Below the pieces are notes generated by a model, which was given only the letters and a program-made list of their open reading frames with translations, was not told the DNA's origin and searched no databases. Of a stretch of DNA of 64,000 nucleotides, positions 43,221-51,480 are shown one piece after another; position 1 is the stretch's first letter; each line of letters begins with the position of its first letter. Made by a program: the position numbers and the translations under genes. Origin of the DNA: an uncultured Acetatifactor sp. (GTDB lineage Bacteria > Bacillota > Clostridia > Lachnospirales > Lachnospiraceae); assembly GCA_910583845.1 (NCBI GenBank), contig CAJUAB010000008.1, positions 1-64,000 of the forward strand. The letters are read 5' to 3'.

Positions 43221-43246
43221 TGCCCGCTGCTTTAGCGATTCGGGCA
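43221..43246. repeat. Degenerate GCCCGC hairpin in the ltaS leader
   Basis: TGCCCG and CGGGCA form the outer stem, with an inner GCT/AGC, similar to the hairpin family at 11962, 52512 and 61600. It lies in the 5' leader of the LtaS-type gene. Downstream on the same transcript there is a GC-rich stretch and then the AGGAGG ribosome site. Confidence 0.5.
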
Positions 43247-43329
43247 GAGGCATCTGTCAGCCGGGATTTTCCGGGTCGCTCGCGTCTAACGGTCAGGCAC
43301 ACGGTTCATCAGATCCTCGCGACACACAC

Positions 43330-43398
43330 AGTATATCATCTTTAAGCAAAGTTTGCAATGCTTTAAGCATAGTTTGTTTGTCCTAAAGCAATATGCAA
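43330..43398. promoter_or_regulatory. ltaS promoter overlapped by direct-repeat operators
   Basis: On the minus strand TTGCAA (43353-43358) and TATACT (43330-43335) are spaced by 17 bases. On the plus strand CTTTAAGCAAAGTTTG (43340-43355) and CTTTAAGCATAGTTTG (43361-43376) are near-identical, 21 bases apart (two helical turns), with a weaker third at 43382. The first repeat covers the ltaS spacer and -35. The XRE regulator starts just beyond, so it could bind here and control both directions; that is inference. Confidence 0.7.
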
Positions 43399-43430
43399 AA
43401 CAATACAATGGGATAAGGAGGTATTAACTT

Positions 43431-43724
43431 ATGGTTTATGGTTTAGGAAAAAGATTGCAGGAACAACGACTGTTAAAGAATCTGTCACAGAAAGAAGTAG
43501 CCAGTTCCGTGGGCGTATCCGCCTCGATCATCTCCAATTACGAGAGCAGCGAACGCACCCCCAGTGTGGAAATTCTTATGGCTCTGGCCAGGTTATACCA
43601 TTGCTCCGCCGACTATCTTCTGGGATTTGACAAAGAGGAAAACGATCCCTTTATTGATGTGTCTATGCTGAACAAAGAACAGAAAAAATTGTTGCAGCAT
43701 TTTCTTCTCAGCCTGGCACAGTGA
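43431..43724 (+). CDS. XRE-family transcriptional regulator
   Basis: A 97-residue DNA-binding protein. The helix-turn-helix of the Cro/CI (XRE) type covers about 6-62: GKRLQEQRLLKNLSQKEVAS, then VSASIISNYESSERTPS. The remaining residues form a short tail with a possible dimerisation helix. The start is preceded by AAGGAGG. It lies divergent from the LtaS-type gene with direct-repeat operators between. It is one of the few plus-strand genes. Confidence 0.9.
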   Translation: MVYGLGKRLQEQRLLKNLSQKEVASSVGVSASIISNYESSERTPSVEILMALARLYHCSADYLLGFDKEENDPFIDVSMLNKEQKKLLQHFLLSLAQ

Positions 43725-43887
43725 ATGCCGGCCTTCCCATGTCCGGGAATATATAGCACTACGGCGGTGAGCTCAATGCCTGAAGCAGACTATGTTATGG
43801 CCAAACAACAGGATTTTTATCCTGGGGGAATTTTCCTATCATGAACAACAAAATCCACACGCCGCAAGGATTCCGTTGTCATGGACA

Positions 43888-43931
43888 AAAAAGAGAGCGA
43901 ATAGGCCCTTTCGGACTTCTTCGCTCTCTTC
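43888..43931 (-). terminator. alaS terminator
   Basis: AAGAGAGCGAA and TTCGCTCTCTT form an 11-base perfect stem, followed on the minus strand by TTTTTTG. It lies about 80 bases past the alaS stop. The rest of the roughly 290-base stretch between the XRE and alaS genes shows no other feature. Confidence 0.85.
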
Positions 43932-44012
43932 CTGTTCATAACATCAAAATCACTTCCGCCATCTCGCGTCCCCGCAAAGTGTGACGCACATCTGACGGAA
44001 AGCATACCTGTT

Positions 44013-46670
44013 CTACCGGATCTGTCCCTCCAGCACCTTGGCTGCCTGGGCCACCGCCGCCGGAATACCTGCCGGGTTCTTGCCGCCGGCCTGGGCCATA
44101 CCCGGACGACCGCCGCCGCCGCCGCCCACCAATGAGGCAATGCCTTTGATCAGATTTCCCGCATGGGCGCCTGCCTTCTGAGCGCCATCCGTAGCCATGG
44201 CAATCATATTCACCTTGCCGTCCTGTCCGGAAATCAGTACTACCACTCCCTCGCCCAGCCTGTCCTTCAACTGGTCCCCCAGGTCCCGCAGACCATTCAT
44301 GTCCACACCGTCCACACTGGTGGCGAGCAGTTTTATACCGCCGATTTCCTGTACCTGACTCATCACATCGCCCAATGCGTCCCTGGCCGCCTTACTTCTC
44401 AGAGATTCCAGTTCCCCGTGAAGAGATTTCAGCTCCGCCATCAGATGCTCACATTTTTCCACCAGATTGCCGGGATTCGCTTTCAATGTTCTGGAGGCTT
44501 CCCGGATGGTGTCTTCCAGATTTTTGTAATATTGCCGTACACCGTTTCCGGTCAGGGCCTCAATCCGGCGCACACCTGCCGCCACGCCGCTCTCGGACAG
44601 AATTTTGAAGCTGCCGATATTGCCCGTGTTTGCCACATGGGTTCCTCCGCAGAGTTCCACGGAAAAGTCCCCCATCTTCACCACCCGGACCTCTTCGCCG
44701 TATTTCTCCCCGAACAGAGCCATCGCGCCGGTCTTTCTGGCCTCTTCTATGCCCATCACCTCCGTGACCACCTGGATGTTCTCCCCGATCTTTTCATTGA
44801 CCATGGCCTCCACCCGGGCCAGCTCCTCGCCGGTCACAGCCGCGAAGTGTGTAAAGTCAAAGCGCAATCTCTCCCCGTCCACATAGGAGCCGGACTGTTC
44901 CACATGCGTTCCCAGCACTTCCCGCAGAGCTTTCTGCAGCAGATGAGTGGCGCTGTGGTTTTTGCAGGTATCGCCTCTCAGACCTGCGTTTACTGTCAGG
45001 GTGGCCGTATCTCCCACTTTGATCATGCCGCCGGTCACAGTTCCGATATGGCCTACTTTGCCGCCCATCAGTTTTACCGTATCTTTCACTTCAAAGCTGC
45101 CGTCCGAAGTGGTGATTACGCCTCTGTCACCGTTCTGCCCGCCCATGGTAGCGTAAAACGGCGTTTCCTCCACTATAATGGTTCCCACCTGTCCGTCGGT
45201 CAGCGCCTCCACCAGCTCCGTCTCCGTGGTGAGCGCCGTCACTCTGGAATTGTGCTGCAATCTGTCATATCCCACAAATACCGTGGTGAGGGCCGGATCT
45301 ATGGACTCATATACCGTCACGTCCGCTCCCATATAATTGGTCACCTTGCGGGCTTTTCTGGCCATGTCCTTCTGCTGCTGCATACATGCGTCAAAGCCTG
45401 TCTCGTCAATGGTAAAGCCTTTTTCCGCCAGGATTTCCTGCGTCAGATCCACGGGAAAACCATAGGTATCATAGAGCTTGAAAGCGTTCTCGCCGGAGAG
45501 CGTGGCCGTACCCGCAGCTTTCATCTCCTCCTCCATCTCCGTCAGAATGCTCAGTCCCAGATCTATGGTCTTGTCAAATTTATCCTCCTCCTGAGTCAGC
45601 ACCGTCAGGATAAATTCGCTCTTCTCCTCCAGCTCCGGATAGCCGTCCTTACATTCATTGATCACAGTCCGGCTAAGGTCCGCCAGAAATTTCCCGGAGA
45701 TGCCAAGGAGCCTCCCGTGACGGGCCGCGCGCCGGATCAGGCGGCGCAGCACATAGCCGCGGCCCTCGTTGGAGGGCATGATGCCGTCGCTGATCATAAA
45801 AGTGGTGGAGCGGATATGGTCGGTGATAAGGCGCACGGACACATCCGCCGCCTCATCCGTCTCATAACGCACACCCGCAATCTCACAGATTCTGTCCCGG
45901 ATAGCTTTCATGGTATCTATGTCAAACACGGAGTCCACGTCCTGCACTACCACGGCCAGGCGCTCCAGTCCCATGCCGGTGTCAATATTTTTCTGGGAAA
46001 GTTCCTCATAATGGCCCTTTCCGTCGCTCTCGAACTGGGTAAATACATTGTTCCAGACCTCCATAAAGCGGTCGCAGTCACATCCCACCTTGCAGTCCGG
46101 CCTGCCGCAGCCGTATTTCTCGCCTCTGTCATAGTAAATCTCCGAACAGGGACCGCAGGGACCTGCGCCGTGCTCCCAGAAGTTGTCGCAGTCGCCGTTC
46201 TCATCCCGGTAAAAACGGGTGATCCGCTCTGCGGGGATGCCGATTTCCTTATTCCAGATCCCGAAAGCCTCGTCATCCTCCCCGTAAACGGAAGGATAGA
46301 GCCTGTCAGGGTCCATGCCGATGGTTTTTGTCAGAAACTCCCAACTCCAGGCAATGGCCTCCCGCTTGAAATAGTCCCCGAAGGAGAAATTGCCCAGCAT
46401 CTCAAAGAAAGTCAGATGGCGGGCGGTCTTGCCCACATTTTCAATGTCACCGGTGCGCACACATTTCTGGCAGGTTGTCACCCGCCTGCGGGGCGGGATC
46501 TCCTGTCCCGTAAAATAGGGCTTCAAGGGCGCCATACCCGCGTTGATCAGCAGCAGGCTCTTGTCCGTGTGGGGCGGCACCAGGGAAAAACTTTTCATTT
46601 TCAGATGTTCTTTGCTCTCGAAAAAATCGAGATACATTCTCCGTAACTCATTTACACCATATGCTTTCAT
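44013..46670 (-). CDS. alaS: Alanyl-tRNA synthetase
   Basis: Charges tRNA-Ala and removes mischarged Ser/Gly. It has 885 residues, the usual full-length form. The class II catalytic core opens with LRRMYLDFFESKEHLKMKS and includes NAGMAPLKPYF. The editing domain has the zinc ligands HSATHLLQKAL and CGGTHVANTG. The DHHA1/C-Ala region ends with a Gly-rich VGGGGGGRPGMAQAGGKN. It has its own consensus promoter embedded in the previous gene, and no T-box leader. Confidence 0.97.
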   Translation of the reverse strand: MKAYGVNELRRMYLDFFESKEHLKMKSFSLVPPHTDKSLLLINAGMAPLKPYFTGQEIPPRRRVTTCQKCVRTGDIENVGKTARHLTFFEMLGNFSFGDYFKREAIAWSWEFLTKTIGMDPDRLYPSVYGEDDEAFGIWNKEIGIPAERITRFYRDENGDCDNFWEHGAGPCGPCSEIYYDRGEKYGCGRPDCKVGCDCDRFMEVWNNVFTQFESDGKGHYEELSQKNIDTGMGLERLAVVVQDVDSVFDIDTMKAIRDRICEIAGVRYETDEAADVSVRLITDHIRSTTFMISDGIMPSNEGRGYVLRRLIRRAARHGRLLGISGKFLADLSRTVINECKDGYPELEEKSEFILTVLTQEEDKFDKTIDLGLSILTEMEEEMKAAGTATLSGENAFKLYDTYGFPVDLTQEILAEKGFTIDETGFDACMQQQKDMARKARKVTNYMGADVTVYESIDPALTTVFVGYDRLQHNSRVTALTTETELVEALTDGQVGTIIVEETPFYATMGGQNGDRGVITTSDGSFEVKDTVKLMGGKVGHIGTVTGGMIKVGDTATLTVNAGLRGDTCKNHSATHLLQKALREVLGTHVEQSGSYVDGERLRFDFTHFAAVTGEELARVEAMVNEKIGENIQVVTEVMGIEEARKTGAMALFGEKYGEEVRVVKMGDFSVELCGGTHVANTGNIGSFKILSESGVAAGVRRIEALTGNGVRQYYKNLEDTIREASRTLKANPGNLVEKCEHLMAELKSLHGELESLRSKAARDALGDVMSQVQEIGGIKLLATSVDGVDMNGLRDLGDQLKDRLGEGVVVLISGQDGKVNMIAMATDGAQKAGAHAGNLIKGIASLVGGGGGGRPGMAQAGGKNPAGIPAAVAQAAKVLEGQIR

Positions 46671-46730
46671 GATGTTTCCTCCAGATTTCTCTATTTTTGC
46701 TGTATCTTCGCAGAATTCATAATCTAAATT

Positions 46731-46759
46731 ATTATAGATTCAATCAGAGAACTTGTCAA
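46731..46759 (-). promoter_or_regulatory. alaS promoter, consensus, inside the preceding gene
   Basis: TTGACA (46754-46759) and TATAAT (46731-46736) are separated by exactly 17 bases, both hexamers perfect. The -35 lies within the last codons of the unknown 695-residue gene, whose stop falls in the spacer. The leader is about 55 bases, too short for a T-box. Confidence 0.85.
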
Positions 46760-48827
46760 CCATTTCCCGCTGCCCGTCCACGGCAAACGCAGTACCGTTC
46801 CATTGGTAGCACTGCATTGTGCCGTCTTGGTAGCTGACGGTAAGCCGGGAATTCTCTTCATCCCATACAAAATCCTCATACGCCGACGGGGCCTCCTGCG
46901 AAAGCGCGCCGACCAGGCAGGTATCCGCCCGGGAGATGAGAAGATAATCCAGATAAGCCGTTTCCCCCTCCTCTTCTGATACGTCCTGGAGGTATCGCAG
47001 CGTACAGGAAGCCGTTCCCTCAAGGACCACCTGCCGCTCCCATGCCACGTCCAGCCAGTACAGGAGAGACACATATCCCGACATTTCCTCATCACTGTCA
47101 TAGGTGTAATCCGCCAGCACCCTCTCCCGTCCCCCTTCAAAGGACACAATCCTGCAGTGATAGTTTTCACCTGTCCAGATCAACGGATCGTCGGCGTCAA
47201 ATACATCTTCATATGTGTAGTCGCGGCAGCGCAACAATTCATAGTCCATCTCCCCCGTCCACTGATACAGCTCGTCCGTGCCGGACGAACCGCCGTTTCT
47301 GTGGTGCATATTCAGGCGTCTCGTCTCCGGATAACACCTGTAATTTTCATTATCCAGTTCCTCTGGCACCCGCACGAACTCTTCCCGGGAGGGACTCCAG
47401 ATAAAAGTGCTTACCGATCCGCCGTTGGCTCCATAATAATACAGCATCTGCAAATCCTGATAGCCGTCCGAGTTAAAATCCACAAAATAGAACGCATTGT
47501 CATAATCCCAATAACTGAATTCATCCCCTCTGGCGGACCCTGCCTCAAACACCTGAAAGGGTTCTTCCGCCCCCAAAGCGGTCACAGCGACCCGGTAAAC
47601 TTTCTCATCCCAGATCCCGTTCTCCCGGGTTCCCACCATCTCACATGTAAAGGAAAATACCTGGCCCGGACCGATCTCCTCCACCAGCACATACTCGTCC
47701 CGTGTCAGGTCCGCCTCCATCGTATTCCCCTTCTCATCTTCGCGCCACCAATAAGTGGGTATGCTCTCATATCCCAATTTCCCGCCCGTTCTTCTCAGTT
47801 CCATGTCAAACGGATCACCGCTTCCCGGTATGTCAAAGCGGATCTGATACCACCGCCCCTCCCATAGGAAATACCCCCACTGCGTCTCTTCCGTCTCCAG
47901 CATGATAAAAGGATCATCGCAATACTGTCCGGCTTCGCGGGTGCGAAAATAGCAGCCGGTCATATCCGGATGCCGCGTCAGCAAATATTCCCGCCACTTT
48001 TCATAACCGGCAAACATCGGCATTTCAACCGGATTGATCTGCATCTCCTGCTCCTGGTTCTTCGCATCCCAAAACCGCAGGCTCATACCGTTCCCGGCTG
48101 TCACATCCTTCGGCGTCTCCAGAAGTCTGTGTTCTGTAAAGAGAAAATTCATGCCGTCATACCAGACACTGAGCCGGTCTATATCAAGGAAAGGTCCGTA
48201 GAAGGCATTTTTATCCGTCTTAAAATCATGAACATATCGCCGCGCTTCCTCCTCCCCCAGCCGCCACTGCGGAACACTCTGCAGCAGTTCCTCCATGCTC
48301 TCCCGCCAGCTTCGGGTTCCCGCCGTGGAATAGATCTGATAAATGCCCCTGTCCGTTATCAGCCAGGTATACTGCCACCACCCCAGCGCCATAACGGCAT
48401 ATCCCTTCAGGCTCCCCTGAGGGTTGGGAAACAGCTGGATATATCCTGTGGCCGACTGGGGAGAATCCGCTTTCCTCTCACTCCTCCTCCATATCGTGAG
48501 CACAATTTCCCAGGAGTCTCTCCACCAGGTGGGCCGCCCCACGTCCCCCTCCCTGCATTGCTCCAGCCTCTCCCACATACGGCTTACCAGTTCTTCCGTA
48601 CCCCAGTTGACTTTCTTCACATCCCAGACATAAGGGTTGAAGCTCTCCAGAATTTCCGCCACCAGATGATCTCTGCGCTCCAGGGGCACTTCCTTTTTTT
48701 CCCTGCGTGCCGTTTCAACGGGCATATCCTCAGAAGCGAAAAAGCCGTCCACAGCCATCAGCCATACCAGTCCCAGAAACAACAACAGACTGGCCGCACA
48801 AATTCCCCGTTTAAGTTTCAGATCCAT
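46740..48827 (-). CDS. Large membrane-anchored protein of unknown function
   Basis: A 695-residue exported protein with a signal anchor at about 6-24. I do not recognise the family as a whole. It is rich in Trp and Tyr. A segment near residue 470 (YFVDFNSDGYQDLQMLYYYG, then GANGGSVSTFIWSP) resembles the calcium-binding FG-GAP/VCBS-like repeats seen in XAC2610-type proteins. No catalytic motif stands out. The ATG with GAGAGGAATT was used. It lies 52 bases after the Rpn gene. It is probably surface-exposed; function is unknown. Confidence 0.6.
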   Translation of the reverse strand: MDLKLKRGICAASLLLFLGLVWLMAVDGFFASEDMPVETARREKKEVPLERRDHLVAEILESFNPYVWDVKKVNWGTEELVSRMWERLEQCREGDVGRPTWWRDSWEIVLTIWRRSERKADSPQSATGYIQLFPNPQGSLKGYAVMALGWWQYTWLITDRGIYQIYSTAGTRSWRESMEELLQSVPQWRLGEEEARRYVHDFKTDKNAFYGPFLDIDRLSVWYDGMNFLFTEHRLLETPKDVTAGNGMSLRFWDAKNQEQEMQINPVEMPMFAGYEKWREYLLTRHPDMTGCYFRTREAGQYCDDPFIMLETEETQWGYFLWEGRWYQIRFDIPGSGDPFDMELRRTGGKLGYESIPTYWWREDEKGNTMEADLTRDEYVLVEEIGPGQVFSFTCEMVGTRENGIWDEKVYRVAVTALGAEEPFQVFEAGSARGDEFSYWDYDNAFYFVDFNSDGYQDLQMLYYYGANGGSVSTFIWSPSREEFVRVPEELDNENYRCYPETRRLNMHHRNGGSSGTDELYQWTGEMDYELLRCRDYTYEDVFDADDPLIWTGENYHCRIVSFEGGRERVLADYTYDSDEEMSGYVSLLYWLDVAWERQVVLEGTASCTLRYLQDVSEEEGETAYLDYLLISRADTCLVGALSQEAPSAYEDFVWDEENSRLTVSYQDGTMQCYQWNGTAFAVDGQREMVDKFSD

Positions 48828-48879
48828 AATTCCTCTCCGCGCAAGGCCCTGCCCTCCCGGCAATAAACAGATAAATTGT

Positions 48880-50061
48880 TCATTTCCCAATATAGCTTTC
48901 CGCCGCTTCCGGACCAAGTCCGTATTTTCTCATTATCTTTTCAGCAATCGTCCTGTCATCCATGCCCGCTTCCCTGAGCAGTTCGACAGCCCCCCAGATT
49001 CCCTGTTTCAGACCTTCACTTCTGCCCTGGTTTCTTCCCTCTTCCCTTCCCTCTTCTCTTCCTTCTTCCCTTCCCTCTTCTCTTCCTTCTTCTCTTCCCT
49101 CTTCTCTTCCTTCCTCCCTGCTGTCTTTCATCATTTCCTGAATTCCCAAACACATATCAAAACCTCCTCCCTGTGTCCGATATTTAGATGCCTTTATTTT
49201 CTGTAGTTCCGGTGAATGCGTCAGTTCATCAATGGCGTTTAACGCTATTCCGGAAACATCCCGGAAATACTCTGTATTACTTTCTATAAAATGTTTCAGC
49301 TTATCCTTATCCCGGGCATACTTTACAAAGCCAAATACCGTTCTGAGTTCACTGTTATAGGAACACAGTTCTTTCTCGTCCATCCGCCGGACATCCAGAA
49401 TATTCATCTCCAGATCCCAGGCCAGTGAAGCCCACGGGCTGGGCGCAAACATTTCAGACAATCTTGTCGGTCCGTCCCACGGCTGCTCGCCCCAGTACAA
49501 TACCAGTGTAATGCAGGGCAGTATTTTATCGCTCTTCAAAAACCGGCTCATGTATTCTCCGTCCGTAATCCCCGCCGGGACATGTCTGCTGCCGCCTTCG
49601 TCCCTCCATTCAATATTGTGCTTTTCCTCAATTACCCGGATCTGGCGGGCATAATTTACAAAATCCAATTCAAGCACCCGAAAAGGCATCTGGTAGTTTA
49701 TGGCATCCTGATTTTCCACCCCCAATATGACCAGCCTGCGGCCATCCCTGACCGATTTGGCCACGTCCCTGTACTGGACAAGAGCCGTGCCGCCATACTC
49801 CTTTGCCAGCCTGAGATACGCTGTCTCCTTAATATCCTCGTCCATCAGGTCACCCGGAGAAACCGGTGCGTCCGCAAGTACTGTACGGTTGAATACCTCG
49901 GCAAAATTCTCATTCCTGGTTTTAAACAAAAGTGTCGTGACTGTGTCTTTCTTCGTTCCCTGCCCGGCAATTTTTCCATCGCCTGTCGTTGTCTTCTTTT
50001 TGACCTCTTCGCCGGCATCGCCCATGTTCCGGGGAGTCTCCATATTCTTTTGCGCCGTCAC
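48880..50061 (-). CDS. Rpn/YhgA-family PD-(D/E)XK nuclease with EEGR-repeat tail
   Basis: A 393-residue putative recombination-promoting nuclease. The PD-(D/E)XK domain (about 35-260) contains RLVILGVENQDAINYQMPFR, in which the E-x-Q triad is visible, and the family's LELDFVNYARQI. At about 315-350 there is a tract of six or seven EEGR repeats, then RNQGRSEGLKQG. The last 40 residues are helical and typical of the family's C-terminus. It starts with GTG, supported by AGGAGG. Family members cleave DNA and are often mobile or strain-variable. A promoter precedes it and the large unknown gene follows. Confidence 0.87.
   Translation of the reverse strand: MTAQKNMETPRNMGDAGEEVKKKTTTGDGKIAGQGTKKDTVTTLLFKTRNENFAEVFNRTVLADAPVSPGDLMDEDIKETAYLRLAKEYGGTALVQYRDVAKSVRDGRRLVILGVENQDAINYQMPFRVLELDFVNYARQIRVIEEKHNIEWRDEGGSRHVPAGITDGEYMSRFLKSDKILPCITLVLYWGEQPWDGPTRLSEMFAPSPWASLAWDLEMNILDVRRMDEKELCSYNSELRTVFGFVKYARDKDKLKHFIESNTEYFRDVSGIALNAIDELTHSPELQKIKASKYRTQGGGFDMCLGIQEMMKDSREEGREEGREEGREEGREEGREEGREEGRNQGRSEGLKQGIWGAVELLREAGMDDRTIAEKIMRKYGLGPEAAESYIGK
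49024..49118. repeat. 12-bp coding microsatellite (EEGR)n
   Basis: A run of near-identical 12-base units of the form CTTCCCTTCCCT / CTTCTCTTCCCT encodes EEGR repeated about six to seven times inside the Rpn gene. Units differ at third codon positions. The run keeps frame, so changes in unit number would alter tail length only. Confidence 0.85.
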
Positions 50062-50113
50062 AGATATACCTCCTCATTTCCAGCGAGAAATGTGTATTTT
50101 CCGCTATATAAGC

Positions 50114-50142
50114 AGTTTATCATAGGGATACGGGGATTGCAA
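50114..50142 (-). promoter_or_regulatory. Promoter of the Rpn nuclease gene
   Basis: TTGCAA (50137-50142) and TAAACT (50114-50119) are separated by 17 bases, with a leader of about 45 bases to the GTG start. Confidence 0.65.
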
Positions 50143-50155
50143 GTCGCAGACAAAA

Positions 50156-50198
50156 CGAAAAAAGGTGTAAAGCCCGCTGTACAGAGTCTTTACACCTT
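50156..50198 (-). terminator. Terminator of the catabolic (iol) operon
   Basis: AAGGTGTAAAG and CTTTACACCTT form an 11-base stem around 15 bases, followed on the minus strand by TTTTTTC. It lies 14 bases past the alcohol dehydrogenase stop. Confidence 0.85.
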
Positions 50199-50212
50199 AC
50201 TATAGAATGCCT

Positions 50213-51367
50213 TCAGGCCAATACCTTTCTGTAAATCATCTCAATATCTTCCGCCAGCAGCTGTTTCCTTGTGTTGGCCGGAGAGCCGGAAGCCAGGGCA
50301 TCCTGGGTCATCTTGGGGATTTTCTCCAGAAAATCCACCCTCCCGATCCCATATTCCACGGGAGTGGGAATATGGCAGAACCGGCACAATTCCTCACAGG
50401 CGCGGATGAATTTTTCCGCCGCCTCCAGATCCGGTTCCGCCGGTCCCGCCACCTTAACAGCCCTTCCCAGATCGGCAAAGCGGTCCGACGCTTCTCTGTA
50501 CACATAGGCAAAACAGGCGGGCAACAGCATGGCATTGCTGACTCCATGCGGCACATGGAACAGCGCGCCGATGGGACGGCTCATGCCATGGATCACCGTG
50601 ACGGAGGCGTTGTTGAAGGCAATCCCCGCCTCCAGCGCCGCCAGACTCATCTGCGTCCGCGCCCGCACATCCTCCCCTTTGGTATAACAAATGGGCAGAT
50701 ATTCAAAAATCCTCTTCACGGCGCTGAGTGCCAGAGTATCCGTCATAGGCTGCGCCTTTCTGGAGGTATAGGCCTCCGCCGCATGGCAGAGGGCGTCCAG
50801 TCCCGTAGCCGCCGTTATGGCAGGGGGCGCCGTCATGGTGAATCTGGGGTCATCCACCGCCATGTCAGGCATCAACGGCCTGCCCTTCAGCAGCATTTTG
50901 ATATCAGCCTCCGTATTGGTAATAATGGTAAACTGCGTGGCTTCCGAACCCGTTCCGCTGGTGGTGGGAATGGCAACCATGGGAGGCAGACTTCCTGTGA
51001 TTTCTCTTCCATACCAATCGTTGATGGACCCCCCATTCATTGCCACCACGCCGATGGCTTTCATGGTGTCGATGGGAGAGCCGCCCCCCACCGCCACCAG
51101 AAAATCACAGTTTTCCCTCTCCCAGGCTTTTCTGCCGGCCTCCACCATTTTGTCCGTGGGTTCTCCCGTGACGCCATCAAACACCGCAAAGCCCACACCG
51201 GTTTTTTCAAGCATCCCCGTCACGGTGTCGATGTTCCCCAGCCTGACCATCACGGAGTCCGTGACCACCAGCGCCTTTCTGCCGAATCCCGCAACGGACG
51301 CAGCGGCCTGCTCCAGCGCGCCTTCCCCGTAAAAGATCTGTCCGGGCATAATAAATTGATTAGCCAT
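50213..51367 (-). CDS. Iron-containing alcohol dehydrogenase
   Basis: A 384-residue group III (Fe-dependent) NAD(P)H dehydrogenase. N-terminal part: GRKALVVTDSVMV, then the nucleotide-binding AVGGGSPIDTMKAIG. The metal site has conserved Asp and His residues (GLDALCHAAEAY, and GMSRPIGALFHVPHG). It is the last gene of the iol operon, 113 bases after iolG. Inositol breakdown releases malonate semialdehyde, and reduction of this aldehyde to 3-hydroxypropionate is a plausible role, although the family's substrates are broad. Confidence 0.92.
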   Translation of the reverse strand: MANQFIMPGQIFYGEGALEQAAASVAGFGRKALVVTDSVMVRLGNIDTVTGMLEKTGVGFAVFDGVTGEPTDKMVEAGRKAWERENCDFLVAVGGGSPIDTMKAIGVVAMNGGSINDWYGREITGSLPPMVAIPTTSGTGSEATQFTIITNTEADIKMLLKGRPLMPDMAVDDPRFTMTAPPAITAATGLDALCHAAEAYTSRKAQPMTDTLALSAVKRIFEYLPICYTKGEDVRARTQMSLAALEAGIAFNNASVTVIHGMSRPIGALFHVPHGVSNAMLLPACFAYVYREASDRFADLGRAVKVAGPAEPDLEAAEKFIRACEELCRFCHIPTPVEYGIGRVDFLEKIPKMTQDALASGSPANTRKQLLAEDIEMIYRKVLA

Positions 51368-51480
51368 GTTTATCTTCCTTCCATAAATAAAGTTCCAGAC
51401 CATTTTGAAACGTTCCCCGCAAGTGACGGGATGTGTGTCAGAAAATCTTCACAGATCACCGGAAAGACATACGCAAGGAC

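Noticed and set aside
44163..46646. An 827-codon plus-strand open frame opposite alaS
   Set aside because: It is fully antisense to a clear alanyl-tRNA synthetase, has no recognisable domains and no ribosome site. Long antisense frames are common in GC-rich coding sequence.
46671..46739. Possible T-box leader upstream of alaS
   Set aside because: The space is only about 70 bases and the promoter is inside it; no specifier loop or antiterminator can fit.
49024..49118. Possible CRISPR array
   Set aside because: The repeats are contiguous 12-base coding units without spacers, inside an open frame encoding EEGR.
51368..51480. A promoter or terminator separating iolG and the alcohol dehydrogenase
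   Set aside because: No convincing hairpin with T-run or promoter hexamers at proper spacing; the gene is kept in the operon.
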